A stretch of DNA of 64,000 bases from Orbaceae bacterium ESL0727. Its GTDB lineage: Bacteria; Pseudomonadota; Gammaproteobacteria; Enterobacterales; Orbaceae. How positions within the stretch are numbered: position 1 is the first letter of the stretch; each line of letters opens with the position of its first letter. The notes under the pieces were generated by a model, which saw nothing but the letters and a program-made list of their open reading frames with translations, searched no databases and was not told the DNA's origin. This document shows positions 41,318 through 50,309 of the stretch, in pieces. A program made the translations under genes and the position numbers. The DNA lies in contig JAQTHY010000001.1 in the NCBI GenBank assembly GCA_029433345.1, positions 1,426,001 through 1,490,000 of the forward strand. Direction: 5' to 3'.

Positions 41318-41870
41318 CGCCTTTATCTTGTTGTTTGAGTAATGAAAAATAATAACGCCAATCAAAATACGGGCCCGGATCGGTTTTTCGATTAGGTGCG
41401 ATATCACTATGGCCGGTCATATCTTTGATGGGGTAATGTTGTTGCAATAACCGTGTGATGGCGGTAAGTTGCTGATATTGGGGGTCAGTAAATGGCTCAT
41501 CATCGCATCCTTCCAGTTCGATACCGATCGAAAAATCATTACAGTTTTCACGGCCATTAAAACGAGATTTGCCGGCGTGCCAAGCCCGTTTGTCAAACGG
41601 CACAAATTGGATGATTTCGCCATCTCGACGAATAAATAGATGACTCGAAACCTCGAGTTGATAAATGGTGTGGAAATAAGGGTCAGCCTTTGGATCGAGC
41701 GTACCGGTAAACAGTTGCTCAACATAAGGGCCACCATAGTGTTTGGGTGGTAAGCTGATATTGTGCACCACCAGTAAGGTAATAGCGGTATTGGCCGGCC
41801 TTTCGTTATAAAAAGGTGACACCACTTTTTTCACATTTTGCAGCCAGCCATTGATTAATCGATTTGGCAT
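41307..41870 (-). CDS. ampD: N-acetylmuramyl-L-alanine amidase AmpD
   Basis: A 187-aa cytosolic 1,6-anhydro-muropeptide amidase of peptidoglycan recycling. The zinc ligands fall at H36 (VVHNIS), H154 (TGHSDIAP) and D164 (KTDPGPYFDW), almost the E. coli numbering, and the conserved HYGGPYVEQLFTG and AWHAGKSRF are present. It negatively controls AmpC-type induction where ampR/ampC exist, though neither is in the window. Confidence 0.96.
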   Translation of the reverse strand: MPNRLINGWLQNVKKVVSPFYNERPANTAITLLVVHNISLPPKHYGGPYVEQLFTGTLDPKADPYFHTIYQLEVSSHLFIRRDGEIIQFVPFDKRAWHAGKSRFNGRENCNDFSIGIELEGCDDEPFTDPQYQQLTAITRLLQQHYPIKDMTGHSDIAPNRKTDPGPYFDWRYYFSLLKQQDKGDDI

Positions 41871-42312
41871 CCTTCCTTTCCCCTATTGCGATATGGGCTC
41901 TGTTTGGCATTGTTGTTATTTTTGTTGCTTAGACAAAAACGTGATGATTCTTTTATGGTTATACCTTAGCAGCGTTGAATAATCCAGCAAAACCTATAAA
42001 AATAGATTATTTTCTTGCTTATGTTGATCGTTAAAACTGGCAAAGGATATGGAAGACAATATGAAAGACAAGGTTAAAAGCGCTGTGACAAACAGTGTTA
42101 TAAATAATGTGATAAATCGTGCGGCGCAACGCATAAAACCGCTATGCGATCGGCTCTCTAATGGTTATCGTCACAGGCGTTATTTTATTGGAAAATAGAT
42201 TATTTTTCGGAATAAAAATAATCGCATAGCCCTTTGTTTTGAAAGGCTTTCTTTCTTAATTTTTCAGTGCTAGAATGAAATTCCGGTTTTATCTTTTTTA
42301 TGAGGTGATCAA
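41871..42312. other. Intergenic region with a doubtful 49-aa frame
   Basis: 440 nt before the DUF305 gene. It holds one open frame at 42049-42198 (+), encoding a basic Asn/Arg-rich 49-aa peptide with a second ATG at 42061 that has a GGAAG upstream. There is no homology I recognise, and it may not be a gene. Confidence 0.35.
42268..42276 (+). promoter_or_regulatory. Extended -10 promoter for the DUF305 gene
   Basis: TGCTAGAAT, an extended -10 element 37 nt before the ATG at 42313. No convincing -35 lies upstream. SD AGGTGA precedes the ATG. Confidence 0.5.
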
Positions 42313-42669
42313 ATGAAAAAAAGTATCCTTGCTCTTTGTATGATGGGTGTTATGGGTTTGAGTGGTATGGCTGTAGCAGACGAAATGGCAAATATGAAAG
42401 CTGACGCTGTAGAAGCAAAAACTGAGATGCAAAAAGAGTTAGTTAAATCAATGGGTGCTATGCACGCCGCGATGAGCAAAAGTTTAACGTATGCTGATGC
42501 AGATAAAGCCTTTGCTGTTGGTATGACAGCACATCACGAAGGGGCTATTGAGATGGCTAAGATTGAGCTTAAATATGGTAAAGATCCAGAAATGCGTAAA
42601 TTAGCTGAACAGATTATCAAGGCGCAAGGCCCTGAAATCGATGAAATGAAAGCCTGGCTCAAAAAGTAG
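42313..42669 (+). CDS. Periplasmic DUF305-family protein
   Basis: 118 aa with a Sec signal peptide (MKKSILALCMMGVMGLSGMAVA, cleavage near residue 22). The mature protein is a DUF305 four-helix-type domain. The family signature H-x-G-A-I-x-M-A is seen in MTAHHEGAIEMAKIELKYGKDPEMRKLAEQII, with Met/His residues that could bind copper as in CopM-like members. The metal role is inferred from the family. It is followed by its own terminator. Confidence 0.85.
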   Translation: MKKSILALCMMGVMGLSGMAVADEMANMKADAVEAKTEMQKELVKSMGAMHAAMSKSLTYADADKAFAVGMTAHHEGAIEMAKIELKYGKDPEMRKLAEQIIKAQGPEIDEMKAWLKK

Positions 42670-42695
42670 TGATGATTAAATTAAGTTATTCAATC

Positions 42696-42719
42696 AAGCT
42701 CGCTTTGGTGGGCTTTTTT
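42696..42719 (+). terminator. Terminator after the DUF305 gene
   Basis: AAGCTCGC (42696-42703) pairs with GTGGGCTT (42708-42715, two G-U pairs) around TTTG, followed by six T. Confidence 0.7.
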
Positions 42720-43040
42720 ATTGCGCTTGGCAACGTAGGCACTGAAACCGAATCTACCTTAGCTGAATTTACCTATTTTTTACCTTGCCGGTGATTTGCG
42801 AATAGATTTCTAATCAATACCTCTATAACCCATTATAAGCACGCCAATTATGCCCACAAAATCGCTAGCCATAGAAATCATCAATGAGCGATAAAAAAGT
42901 TCTTTTTCACGGTTAATAAAATAGGATTTTGTAATTTGAGTTGATTCTTAATCAATAAAGCTATTCCGCAGCAATGCATTTATGTATAATCATGGTCAGT
43001 TTTTTACATGTCATGAATGATTAAATTCAATAGATAGATT
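42720..43040. other. Intergenic region upstream of the Sel1 gene
   Basis: No gene is visible. A good -10 box TATAAT lies at 42985-42990, 50 nt before the Sel1 ATG, but the -35 position (TATTCC) is poor. Confidence 0.45.
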
Positions 43041-44114
43041 ATGAAAAAATTAACCATTTTATTTAGTTTGTTGTTTTCTTTTAATATAGTTGCCCAGACG
43101 CATAATGCGTATAGTGAAGCAGATAAAACGCGTACCGACATTGAAGTGTCGGTGAAAGACCCCGAATCGTTAATTCCCGCCTTACGGCTAGCCGCTGAGC
43201 AAGGTGATGTTGAGGCGCAACTGAAGTTGGGAAATATGTATAAGCAAGGTAAAGGGGTGGAGGCGAGTGATATCCGTGCGGTTTTTTGGTATAAAAAAGC
43301 GGCGGAACAAGGATCGGTTAAGGCAGAAAATAATTTAGCCTATATGTACCAAAATGGTTTAGGTGTGACACGCGATTTAGCGCAATCGTTTGCCATTTTT
43401 AAGCTGGCGGCTGATCAAAATTACCCATTAAGTCAATATAATCTCGCGCTGATGCTGAAAAACGGTGAAGGGACCAAACAAAATATTCCTGAGGCGATTA
43501 AGTATTTTATTAAAGCGGGCGATCAAGGGGTAACCGATGCTTACCTTAATTTAGGGATTATGTATTTCTTTGGCGATGGCGTAAAAGAAGATCGTATGAC
43601 GGCGGCTGATTGGTTTAGTAAAGCGGCTAAAAATTCCAATAACGAAGCGCAATACTATTTGGGCTTGATGTCAGAACATGGTGATGGCTTAACGCAAGAC
43701 TATGTGGCGGCGATCTATTTCTATACGCAAGCTGCTGAGCAAGGCTATATTCCGGCTATGTATAATCTCGGTATTATGTACGCCACCGGTACCGGGACTA
43801 AACCGGATAATGTCAAAGCGGCGAAATGGTTTACCAAGGCAGCCGAAGCCGGGAGTCCCGATGCGCAATATAATATCGGTGTGATGTATGATGTGGGTGG
43901 CGGCGTTGAAAAGAGTCCACAAAAAGCGGTGGAATGGTATAGTAAAGCCGCCGAACAAGGCAGTATGGATGCGCAATATAATTTAGGCATCAAATATTTA
44001 CAAGGCGAAGGGGTCGAGAAAAATAAAAATCGTGCGATCTATTGGTTTACCAAAGCGGCCGATCAAGGCGATGCCGATGCCAAAGCGTATTTAGATGAGC
44101 TGCTGAAAAAATAG
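43041..44114 (+). CDS. Secreted Sel1-repeat (SLR) protein
   Basis: 357 aa. It has a Sec signal peptide (MKKLTILFSLLFSFNIVAQ) followed by seven to eight Sel1-like repeats of 36 residues (A-E-Q-G-x-x-x-A-q-x-x-L-G-x-M-Y-x-x-G-x-G-V pattern, e.g. AEQGDVEAQLKLGNMYKQGKG). These superhelical repeats mediate protein-protein contacts in the periplasm or outside the cell. The DNA of the repeats is similar enough for recombination between units. No partner gene is evident nearby. Confidence 0.88.
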   Translation: MKKLTILFSLLFSFNIVAQTHNAYSEADKTRTDIEVSVKDPESLIPALRLAAEQGDVEAQLKLGNMYKQGKGVEASDIRAVFWYKKAAEQGSVKAENNLAYMYQNGLGVTRDLAQSFAIFKLAADQNYPLSQYNLALMLKNGEGTKQNIPEAIKYFIKAGDQGVTDAYLNLGIMYFFGDGVKEDRMTAADWFSKAAKNSNNEAQYYLGLMSEHGDGLTQDYVAAIYFYTQAAEQGYIPAMYNLGIMYATGTGTKPDNVKAAKWFTKAAEAGSPDAQYNIGVMYDVGGGVEKSPQKAVEWYSKAAEQGSMDAQYNLGIKYLQGEGVEKNKNRAIYWFTKAADQGDADAKAYLDELLKK

Positions 44115-44125
44115 CTAAGATGAAG

Positions 44126-44153
44126 ATTCCGCGGCGAGATGTGAGCGGAATCC
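44126..44153. terminator. Inverted repeat after the Sel1 gene
   Basis: GATTCCGC (44126-44133) with GCGGAATC (44146-44153), 12-nt loop, no T tract on the plus strand. A possible weak terminator. Confidence 0.4.
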
Positions 44154-44194
44154 TAATCTTCAATGATTCTGGGCAAAACCGCACCCAGTTAACC

Positions 44195-44345
44195 GGTGTT
44201 GCCTTAATCGGCATGGTGTTAGCGGGTATGCTGTTAACCCGCATGATGTTAACCAAGACTAGGTTAACTGGCATTGTGTTACTCAGCAATATGTTATCTT
44301 GCATTATATTAGCCAGCAATATATTAGCCAATAATGGGTTAATAT
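44195..44345. repeat. Degenerate 17-18 bp repeats upstream of coaE
   Basis: About eight imperfect units resembling TTAACCnGCATnnTG fill the gap between the Sel1 and coaE genes. No gene is supportable in 44115-44518. Confidence 0.6.
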
Positions 44346-44518
44346 AATGCCACCATTCTATAATGGCACCTTCCCACCTGCGGCTATATCCGCAATAACT
44401 ATTAGCAGTAACTATTAACAATAATCATTAGTAACAAACAAGGTGAATATTATTCGAGAGCAGCATGAATAATATGCTACAATATTGGCCATTATTGTTA
44501 GTGGATAGTGGTTGTGTA

Positions 44519-45142
44519 ATGCCTTATATTGTTGCCTTAAGTGGTGGAATTGCCAGTGGCAAAACGACGGTCGCCAATCTCTTTGCGCAATTAGGTGTGC
44601 CGATTATTGATGCCGATGTTATTGCCCGGCAAGTGGTCGCCCCCGGTACCCTGGCGCTGGCCGAAATTGTTCGCCATTTTAGTCAAGAAATTTTGTTAGC
44701 CAATGGTCAATTAGATCGCTCGCAGTTGCGCGAACTGATTTTTCATAATGATCATGAACGATTATGGCTAAATCATCTGCTGCATCCACTGATTCAACAA
44801 GAGACCACCAAAGCGATCGCCGCGCAGCATAACGCACCTTATTTACTGTGGGTGATTCCTTTGCTAGTCGAAAATAACTTAATGCATTTTGCCAATAGCA
44901 TCTTAGTGATTGATGTGTCACCTGAGCAACAATTAGAAAGATTGATTTTGCGCGATCATATCGATGCTGATTTGGCAACCAAGATGGTTTTGTCGCAAAC
45001 GTCTAACCAAAAACGGTTAGCGTGTGCCGATCAGATTATTAAGAATGAAGGTGATCTGGCTGATTTAGCGGCGCAAGTTGATCGGTTGCACCACTATTAT
45101 TTAGCCTTGGCGCGTTCGGCGGCCGAGCGTGAGCCGCAATAG
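44519..45142 (+). CDS. coaE: Dephospho-CoA kinase
   Basis: 207 aa, catalysing the last step of coenzyme A synthesis. P-loop GGIASGKTT near residue 8, the IDADVIARQVVAPG motif, and the LIDxRV/QxxNQKRLACADQII C-terminal pattern (QTSNQKRLACADQII) are present. I take the ATG at 44519 (MPYIVALSGG), which matches other CoaE proteins; an in-frame ATG at 44465 would add 18 unconserved residues. It is followed by yacG 63 nt later. The zapD gene usual between them is absent. Confidence 0.95.
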   Translation: MPYIVALSGGIASGKTTVANLFAQLGVPIIDADVIARQVVAPGTLALAEIVRHFSQEILLANGQLDRSQLRELIFHNDHERLWLNHLLHPLIQQETTKAIAAQHNAPYLLWVIPLLVENNLMHFANSILVIDVSPEQQLERLILRDHIDADLATKMVLSQTSNQKRLACADQIIKNEGDLADLAAQVDRLHHYYLALARSAAEREPQ

Positions 45143-45205
45143 TCACCAACATGTACTAAAATTAGACATGAATAAATTAGAGATAAATAAATTAGACATA
45201 AATAG

Positions 45206-45457
45206 ATGAATAAACAAACTACGAGTACAACATTATCTGGTTTTACTGTCAAATGCCCCACTTGTCATAAAGATGTGGAATGGTCAGAAAAGAATCCATT
45301 TCGGCCATTTTGCAGTAAACGTTGTCAATTGATTGATTTAGGTGAATGGGCGGCAGAAGAACACCGTATTCCAGATGACGATGCTGCTGCAATGGAAGAA
45401 GATCGCTGGAGTGAAGATGATTTTTTATCGTCTGCTGATAAAGGTGATCGCTTATGA
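45206..45457 (+). CDS. yacG: DNA gyrase inhibitor YacG (zinc-binding)
   Basis: 83 aa with the zinc motif C-x2-C-x(15)-C-x3-C ([10 protein letters not shown]...[16 protein letters not shown]), which binds GyrB in E. coli. The acidic C terminus ([16 protein letters not shown]) is longer than usual. Its stop overlaps the tsaD start (ATGA, 45454-45457), an arrangement unlike E. coli, where tsaD lies next to rpsU. Confidence 0.93.
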   Translation: MNKQTTSTTLSGFTVKCPTCHKDVEWSEKNPFRPFCSKRCQLIDLGEWAAEEHRIPDDDAAAMEEDRWSEDDFLSSADKGDRL

Positions 45458-46545
45458 AAATCTTAGGTATCGAAAGTTCGTGCGATGAGACAGGGATTGC
45501 CATTTATGATGATCAGCAAGGCTTAATCGCCAATCAACTCTATTCACAAATCAAATTGCATGCCGATTATGGTGGCGTGGTGCCGGAATTGGCGTCACGC
45601 GATCATATCCGCAAAACGGTGCCGTTGATAAAAGCCGCTTTGGCCGAAGCAAACGTGACCGCAAGTGACCTTAATGGGGTGGCGTATACGGCCGGTCCCG
45701 GATTAGTTGGCGCGCTGCTGGTTGGTGCGTCGATTGGGCGTGCGCTTGCTTATGCATGGAATGTGCCAGCGATTGCTGTTCATCATATGGAAGGGCATTT
45801 ATTGGCGCCAATGCTAGAAACGAATCCGCCCGAATTCCCCTTTGTAGCGTTGCTTGTGTCGGGTGGTCATACACAGTTAATTAGTGTGACCGGTATTGGC
45901 CAATATCAATTGTTGGGTGAATCGATTGATGATGCGGCTGGCGAAGCGTTTGATAAAACCGCTAAATTGCTGGGGCTGGATTATCCCGGCGGGGCAAAGT
46001 TATCTAAATTGGCTGAAATGGGTGATGCGGCGCGTTTTCATTTTCCGCGTCCCATGACCGATCGCCCGGGGCTGGATTTTAGTTTTTCCGGTTTAAAAAC
46101 ATTTGCAGCAAATACGATTTTGAAAAATCAAAATCAAAATCAAAATCAAAATCAAAATCAAAATCAAAATCAAAATCAAAATCAAAGCCAGGGTATGGTT
46201 GATGGACAACAGCTTGATCAGCAGACCAAAGCCGATATTGCCAGAGCGTTTGAGGACGCATTGGTCGATACCTTGGTGATTAAAGCACGTCGAGCCCTTG
46301 AGTTGACCGGTTTTAATCGACTTGTGATTGCGGGTGGCGTGAGTGCCAATAAAACCGTACGGCAAAAATTAGCTGAATTAATGCACAGCCGAGGCGGTCA
46401 GGTTTATTATCCGCGTCTTGATTTCTGTACCGATAATGGTGCCATGATCGCTTATGCCGGAATGATCCATCTAAAACAAGGCCAACATAGCCCACTTGCG
46501 ATCGAGGTGAAACCGCGTTGGCCACTGAATGATTTAGTCATCTAA
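45454..46545 (+). CDS. tsaD: tRNA N6-threonylcarbamoyladenosine transferase TsaD
   Basis: A 363-aa essential t6A37 enzyme (with TsaB/E). The N-terminal SSCDETG, metal-binding H-x3-H (HHMEGH) and SGGHTQL are intact, as are [10 protein letters not shown] and the C-terminal [10 protein letters not shown]. It is about 26 aa longer than E. coli TsaD. The excess is a pure (Asn-Gln)10 tract plus SQGMVDGQQ, inserted between [14 protein letters not shown] and the [12 protein letters not shown] helix, a surface loop. The tract is encoded by ten AATCAA units. Confidence 0.95.
   Translation: MKILGIESSCDETGIAIYDDQQGLIANQLYSQIKLHADYGGVVPELASRDHIRKTVPLIKAALAEANVTASDLNGVAYTAGPGLVGALLVGASIGRALAYAWNVPAIAVHHMEGHLLAPMLETNPPEFPFVALLVSGGHTQLISVTGIGQYQLLGESIDDAAGEAFDKTAKLLGLDYPGGAKLSKLAEMGDAARFHFPRPMTDRPGLDFSFSGLKTFAANTILKNQNQNQNQNQNQNQNQNQNQSQGMVDGQQLDQQTKADIARAFEDALVDTLVIKARRALELTGFNRLVIAGGVSANKTVRQKLAELMHSRGGQVYYPRLDFCTDNGAMIAYAGMIHLKQGQHSPLAIEVKPRWPLNDLVI
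46126..46185 (+). repeat. Hexanucleotide repeat (AATCAA x10) inside tsaD
   Basis: Ten perfect in-frame copies encode (Asn-Gln)10. Copy-number changes preserve the frame but alter loop length in an essential enzyme. Confidence 0.97.
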
Positions 46546-46597
46546 CGACGTGTGCATAACTGATATTTAACTGATGTTTAACCGATAAAGAGATTTT

Positions 46598-48466
46598 ATG
46601 AAAACCTATATTCCCGGCAAAGATGCCGCCCTTGAAGATTCGATTAACTATTTTCATCAGCAGCTTGCAAAATATGGACTGGAAGTGAAAGAGGCGTCCT
46701 GGCTGAATCCGGTGCCTAATGTGTGGTCAGTCCATATCCAAAACATCGAATGTCCACTCTGTTTTGCCAATGGCAAAGGGGCGAGCAAAAAAGCAGCATT
46801 GGCGTCTGCATTAGGGGAATATTTTGAGCGCTTGTCGACTAACTACTTTTTTTCTGACTTCTTCTTAGGAAAACAGCCATTAGGTAAACAGCCTTTAAGT
46901 AAACCGCTTGTCGATAAACCATCATCCAAACAAGTGGCAACGCAGGCCGAATTCATTCATTATCCTAACGAAAAATGGTTTCCGATTCCTGACGATAATT
47001 CCTTACCCAAAGGGCTGTTGTCGAAGAAATTACTTAAGTTTTATGATCCCGAGCATACCTTAACCGCCACCGATTTAGTGGATATACAATCGAGTGATCG
47101 CGAACGTGGCATTTGCGCCTTACCGTTTGTCAATCAATCTGATCATAAAACCATTTATGTGCCGGTTAATCTGATTGCGAATTTATATGCCTCTAACGGT
47201 ATGGCAGCAGGGAATACCCAGAGTGAAGCGCGGGTACAGGCGTTATCAGAAATTTTTGAGCGTTATGTCAAAAATCGGATTATTGCGGAGGCGATCAGTT
47301 TGCCGACGATTCCCCATGATGTGCTGAACCGTTATCCGAATGTGGTTGCGGCGATTGAGACACTCGAGAGTGAAGGCTTTCCTATCTTCTGTTTCGATGC
47401 TTCACTTGGCGGTCAATTTCCGGTTATCTGTGTGGTGCTGTTTAATCCTAAAAATGGTACGAGCTATGCCTCGTTTGGGGCGCATCCTAATTTTGGCGTA
47501 GCATTGGAGCGAACGGTGACGGAACTGTTGCAAGGCCGCAGTTTGAAGGATTTAGATGTCTTTTCGCCACCCAGTTTTGCTAATGATGAAATTGCCGATC
47601 TCAGCAATTTAGAAACCCATTTTATTGATTCGAGCGGATTAATTTCGTGGGATTTGTTTAAAGAACAGGCTGATTACCCGTTTGTGGATTGGAATTTTTC
47701 GATGGCGTCGTCAGCCGGTAACTCGACCAAACCGCAAAAATCGGCAGAATCAACGCAGCAAGAGTTGACTAATCTTATGGCGATCTTCCAGCAGCATAAA
47801 GTCGATGTCTTGATTATGGATTATCAACATTTAGGTGTGTATGCGTGTCGGATTTTGGCGGTTGGCATGTCTGAGATTTATCCACCCGAAGATTTAATTT
47901 ATGCCAATAATAATATGGCAATTCACTGGCGTGATCAGATATTATCGCTGCCTTATAAAAAACGTTCAGCTAAACAGTATCTTGCCATGATTGAGCAGCT
48001 TGATGATGAAGACTTTGATGATGCGGCGCGAGTGCGCGAATTGTTAGGCTTAGCCACTGGCAAAGATGGCATTAATCATGATGGCGCGTGGTGGACATTG
48101 CGAATTGGTGAACTGAAAGCGATGCTGGCGCTGGCTGGCAAAGATTTAAAACAAGCCAAGGAATGGATTGATTGGACAATTGATATGAATGAATCCGTCT
48201 TTACGCCACAACGTTACCAGGCTTATCGCTGTTTACAAACCTTGGTGGATTTTATTTTGACGCGCGGCAGTAAAAAATTACCTGAGTACCAAAACGCGTT
48301 TTATAAAATGTATGGTAAAACGTGCGTGGATACCATGTGGCAATATGCGACTGCAGCAGCGAAATTTTTTGGTTTAGCGTCACCAAATACGCAGCATGAT
48401 TTGACGCAATTTACGGCTCATCAACAATTATTAAAGGTATATGAAAAACTGCACAACGCCATGTAG
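46598..48466 (+). CDS. ycaO: YcaO (ribosomal S12 methylthiotransferase accessory factor)
   Basis: 622 aa. The N-terminal YcaO domain includes ATP-binding motifs (S-E-x-x-E-R: ALGEYFERLS and ALSEIFERYVKNR, with GMAAGNTQSEARVQAL) and a C-terminal TPR-like half. YcaO aids RimO-dependent beta-methylthiolation of S12. Longer than E. coli YcaO (586) because of a repeated insertion after NYFFSDFF (LGKQPLGKQPLSKPLVDKPS-type, about residues 88-108). It follows tsaD by 52 nt. Confidence 0.93.
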   Translation: MKTYIPGKDAALEDSINYFHQQLAKYGLEVKEASWLNPVPNVWSVHIQNIECPLCFANGKGASKKAALASALGEYFERLSTNYFFSDFFLGKQPLGKQPLSKPLVDKPSSKQVATQAEFIHYPNEKWFPIPDDNSLPKGLLSKKLLKFYDPEHTLTATDLVDIQSSDRERGICALPFVNQSDHKTIYVPVNLIANLYASNGMAAGNTQSEARVQALSEIFERYVKNRIIAEAISLPTIPHDVLNRYPNVVAAIETLESEGFPIFCFDASLGGQFPVICVVLFNPKNGTSYASFGAHPNFGVALERTVTELLQGRSLKDLDVFSPPSFANDEIADLSNLETHFIDSSGLISWDLFKEQADYPFVDWNFSMASSAGNSTKPQKSAESTQQELTNLMAIFQQHKVDVLIMDYQHLGVYACRILAVGMSEIYPPEDLIYANNNMAIHWRDQILSLPYKKRSAKQYLAMIEQLDDEDFDDAARVRELLGLATGKDGINHDGAWWTLRIGELKAMLALAGKDLKQAKEWIDWTIDMNESVFTPQRYQAYRCLQTLVDFILTRGSKKLPEYQNAFYKMYGKTCVDTMWQYATAAAKFFGLASPNTQHDLTQFTAHQQLLKVYEKLHNAM

Positions 48467-48469
48467 TTA

Positions 48470-48560
48470 TGTTGTGCTTATTCTGTAGTTATGATTTGGT
48501 TATGATTTGGTGATCGTACAGTTATTACGCAGTGATGACACAGTTATCATGTCGTGATTC
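48470..48560. repeat. Degenerate repeats downstream of ycaO
   Basis: Imperfect units of the type GTAGTTATGATTTGGTTATGA recur through the gap before the convergent shikimate-dehydrogenase-like gene. No gene. Confidence 0.5.
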
Positions 48561-48647
48561 TGTTATTATGCGTTTTTCTCGGTGACTATTTTGCCGGCGC
48601 CACTCGGCAAAATAGATCAAGTAGAGGGTCATCATCCTATAAAACGC

Positions 48648-49478
48648 TTAGCCTTGCCTTGCAAAATTTGCCGCTTGGTCGACGAGTTCTTGACTTGGGC
48701 GAACGCCGGTATATAAAACAAACTGTTCTACCGCTTGGATAACGCCGACATCAGCACCGGAAATGATTTTTTTGTTGATCTGTTTGGCATAAGTTAACAT
48801 CGGTGTTTCAACCGGTAAGGCGACCACATCGAACACAGTATCGGCATGCTCAATCATGGCTTTAGGAAAGGCGAGATGGGTGGCTTCTGCGCCGCCTAAC
48901 ATCCCAATTGGGGTGACATTGATGATCAACTTTGCCTGTTCGGTTGGAATCTGCTGCTCATCTTTTATCCATTGATAACCATATCGCTTGGCGAGTGCGC
49001 TGCCTTTTGCTTGATTGCGAGCAGCCACAATGCCGTGCTTAAATCCCGCGTCATAAAAGGCACCGATAACCGCATTGGCCATGCCACCGCTGCCTTTTAA
49101 AACAAACGGAGTGTGGGAGTCAATCTGGTTCTGTTCTATCAATTTAGCGACAGCGGTATAGTCGGTATTATACGCTTTGAGATAACCATCTGTGTTGACG
49201 ATGGTATTGACGGCATGGATAATTTTGGCAGAGGGATCGAGCTCATCCATAAATTCAATACAGGCTTCTTTAAATGGCATAGAGATGGCACAGCCACGAA
49301 TACCGAGCGCTTTGATGCCATAGATCGCATCTTTTAAATTGTGGGTGGTGAAGGCTTTATAGAGATAATTTAGATTGAGTTTTTCGTATAAATAATTGTG
49401 AAACCTTGTCCCAAAATTGCTCGGTCTAGCTGAAAGTGACATGCAGACGAGGGTATCTTTATTGATAATTCTTGCCAT
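48648..49478 (-). CDS. Shikimate 5-dehydrogenase-like protein (SdhL/HI0607 type)
   Basis: A 276-aa NADP-dependent oxidoreductase fold. The N-terminal substrate domain has SLSARPSNFGTRFHNYLY and GCAISMPFKE, and D...N pairing in NTIVN...AYNTDY. The Rossmann region has KGSGGMANAV instead of the classical GAGGA. This is the SdhL (Haemophilus HI0607) subgroup, whose activity on shikimate is low and true role uncertain, so it is not a replacement for AroE. Monocistronic. Confidence 0.85.
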   Translation of the reverse strand: MARIINKDTLVCMSLSARPSNFGTRFHNYLYEKLNLNYLYKAFTTHNLKDAIYGIKALGIRGCAISMPFKEACIEFMDELDPSAKIIHAVNTIVNTDGYLKAYNTDYTAVAKLIEQNQIDSHTPFVLKGSGGMANAVIGAFYDAGFKHGIVAARNQAKGSALAKRYGYQWIKDEQQIPTEQAKLIINVTPIGMLGGAEATHLAFPKAMIEHADTVFDVVALPVETPMLTYAKQINKKIISGADVGVIQAVEQFVLYTGVRPSQELVDQAANFARQG

Positions 49479-49618
49479 TAATCGGATTCCTTGTAATGAT
49501 AATCATACTAATTTATTCGGTATTGTATCAACCCTGCAGGCTGGTGAATAGCCATGATATCAGGATAAATCATGCATAGGCAAAATAGGATAAGTAATCA
49601 ATAGGATAATGAATACCG

Positions 49619-49993
49619 ATGATGATGAATAATGGTTCTAAAATTCAACATGAGCAAGAGACGGTCAGATTGATGATTTATCTCTATTGTCAAAAAAATC
49701 ATCATAAAACGCGTGCGCCTAAAACAGCGGCTGAGGAAGACGATCAGATAGCGACTAATGCGCTTTGTGATGAGTGCGCTGAATTATTAGACTATGCGAT
49801 GCGACGTCTTAGCTTGTGCCGTTTTGGTGAGCAGAAAACCACCTGTCAACGCTGCCCTAAACATTGTTATCGCACCGATTATAAAGTTAGGATAAAACAG
49901 GTGATGCGCTTTTCGGGGCCGCGCATGATTTTGTATCATCCGGTTAAGGCGTTGCGGCATCTTTATAAAAATCTTATCCGGACTCCGTCATAG
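49619..49993 (+). CDS. ygbA: YgbA-like nitrosative-stress protein
   Basis: 124 aa, matching the 'nitrous oxide-stimulated promoter' family. It has a C-x2-C...C-x7-C-x2-C-x3-C cysteine set (CDECAELLDYAMRRLSLC, TTCQRCPKHC) followed by the conserved VMRFSGPRMILYHPVKALRHL. In E. coli ygbA is repressed by the NO sensor NsrR and supports growth under nitrosative stress. The cysteines suggest a metal or Fe-S site. The N terminus may start at the second or third Met. Confidence 0.9.
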   Translation: MMMNNGSKIQHEQETVRLMIYLYCQKNHHKTRAPKTAAEEDDQIATNALCDECAELLDYAMRRLSLCRFGEQKTTCQRCPKHCYRTDYKVRIKQVMRFSGPRMILYHPVKALRHLYKNLIRTPS

Positions 49994-50309
49994 GCGAGTT
50001 AAGCAAATAGCATTGATCATTAATCAACTATTATTATTCCACTATCATTAACGCAATAGTGTTTACTCAATCGCGTTACTAATGGTGGAGTCTGTGTCTA
50101 ATCGTATAAACAGATCGCGATCCATCGCTCATATCCCTGATAGGAGGATGCGCTTTTTACCGTTCATCTTCAAAAATAATCAGTATATAATGTTGGATAA
50201 CGTATTTGCTAAACGATTGTTCTAAAACATTGTTCTAATACATTGCGCTGACTATTTTTTTTACTTCTATTTTACAACTCACACTGTTTTATAACTGACT
50301 TTTTTATGA
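49994..50309. other. Intergenic region upstream of trmA
   Basis: 316 nt. There is a TATAAT at 50186-50191 without a good -35, and an open frame of 47 codons at 50082-50225 lacking any SD. No convincing gene. Repetitive 'GTTCTAAAACATT/GTTCTAATACATT' lies at about 50219-50244. Confidence 0.45.

Noticed and set aside
46079-46365. Minus-strand frames of (Asp-Phe)n or (Leu-Ile)n repeats opposite tsaD
   Set aside because: They are translations of the AATCAA microsatellite on the wrong strand; tsaD is clearly the gene.
50082-50225. 47-codon open frame upstream of trmA (MVESVSNRIN...)
   Set aside because: No ribosome binding site and no recognised homology; a chance frame is more likely.
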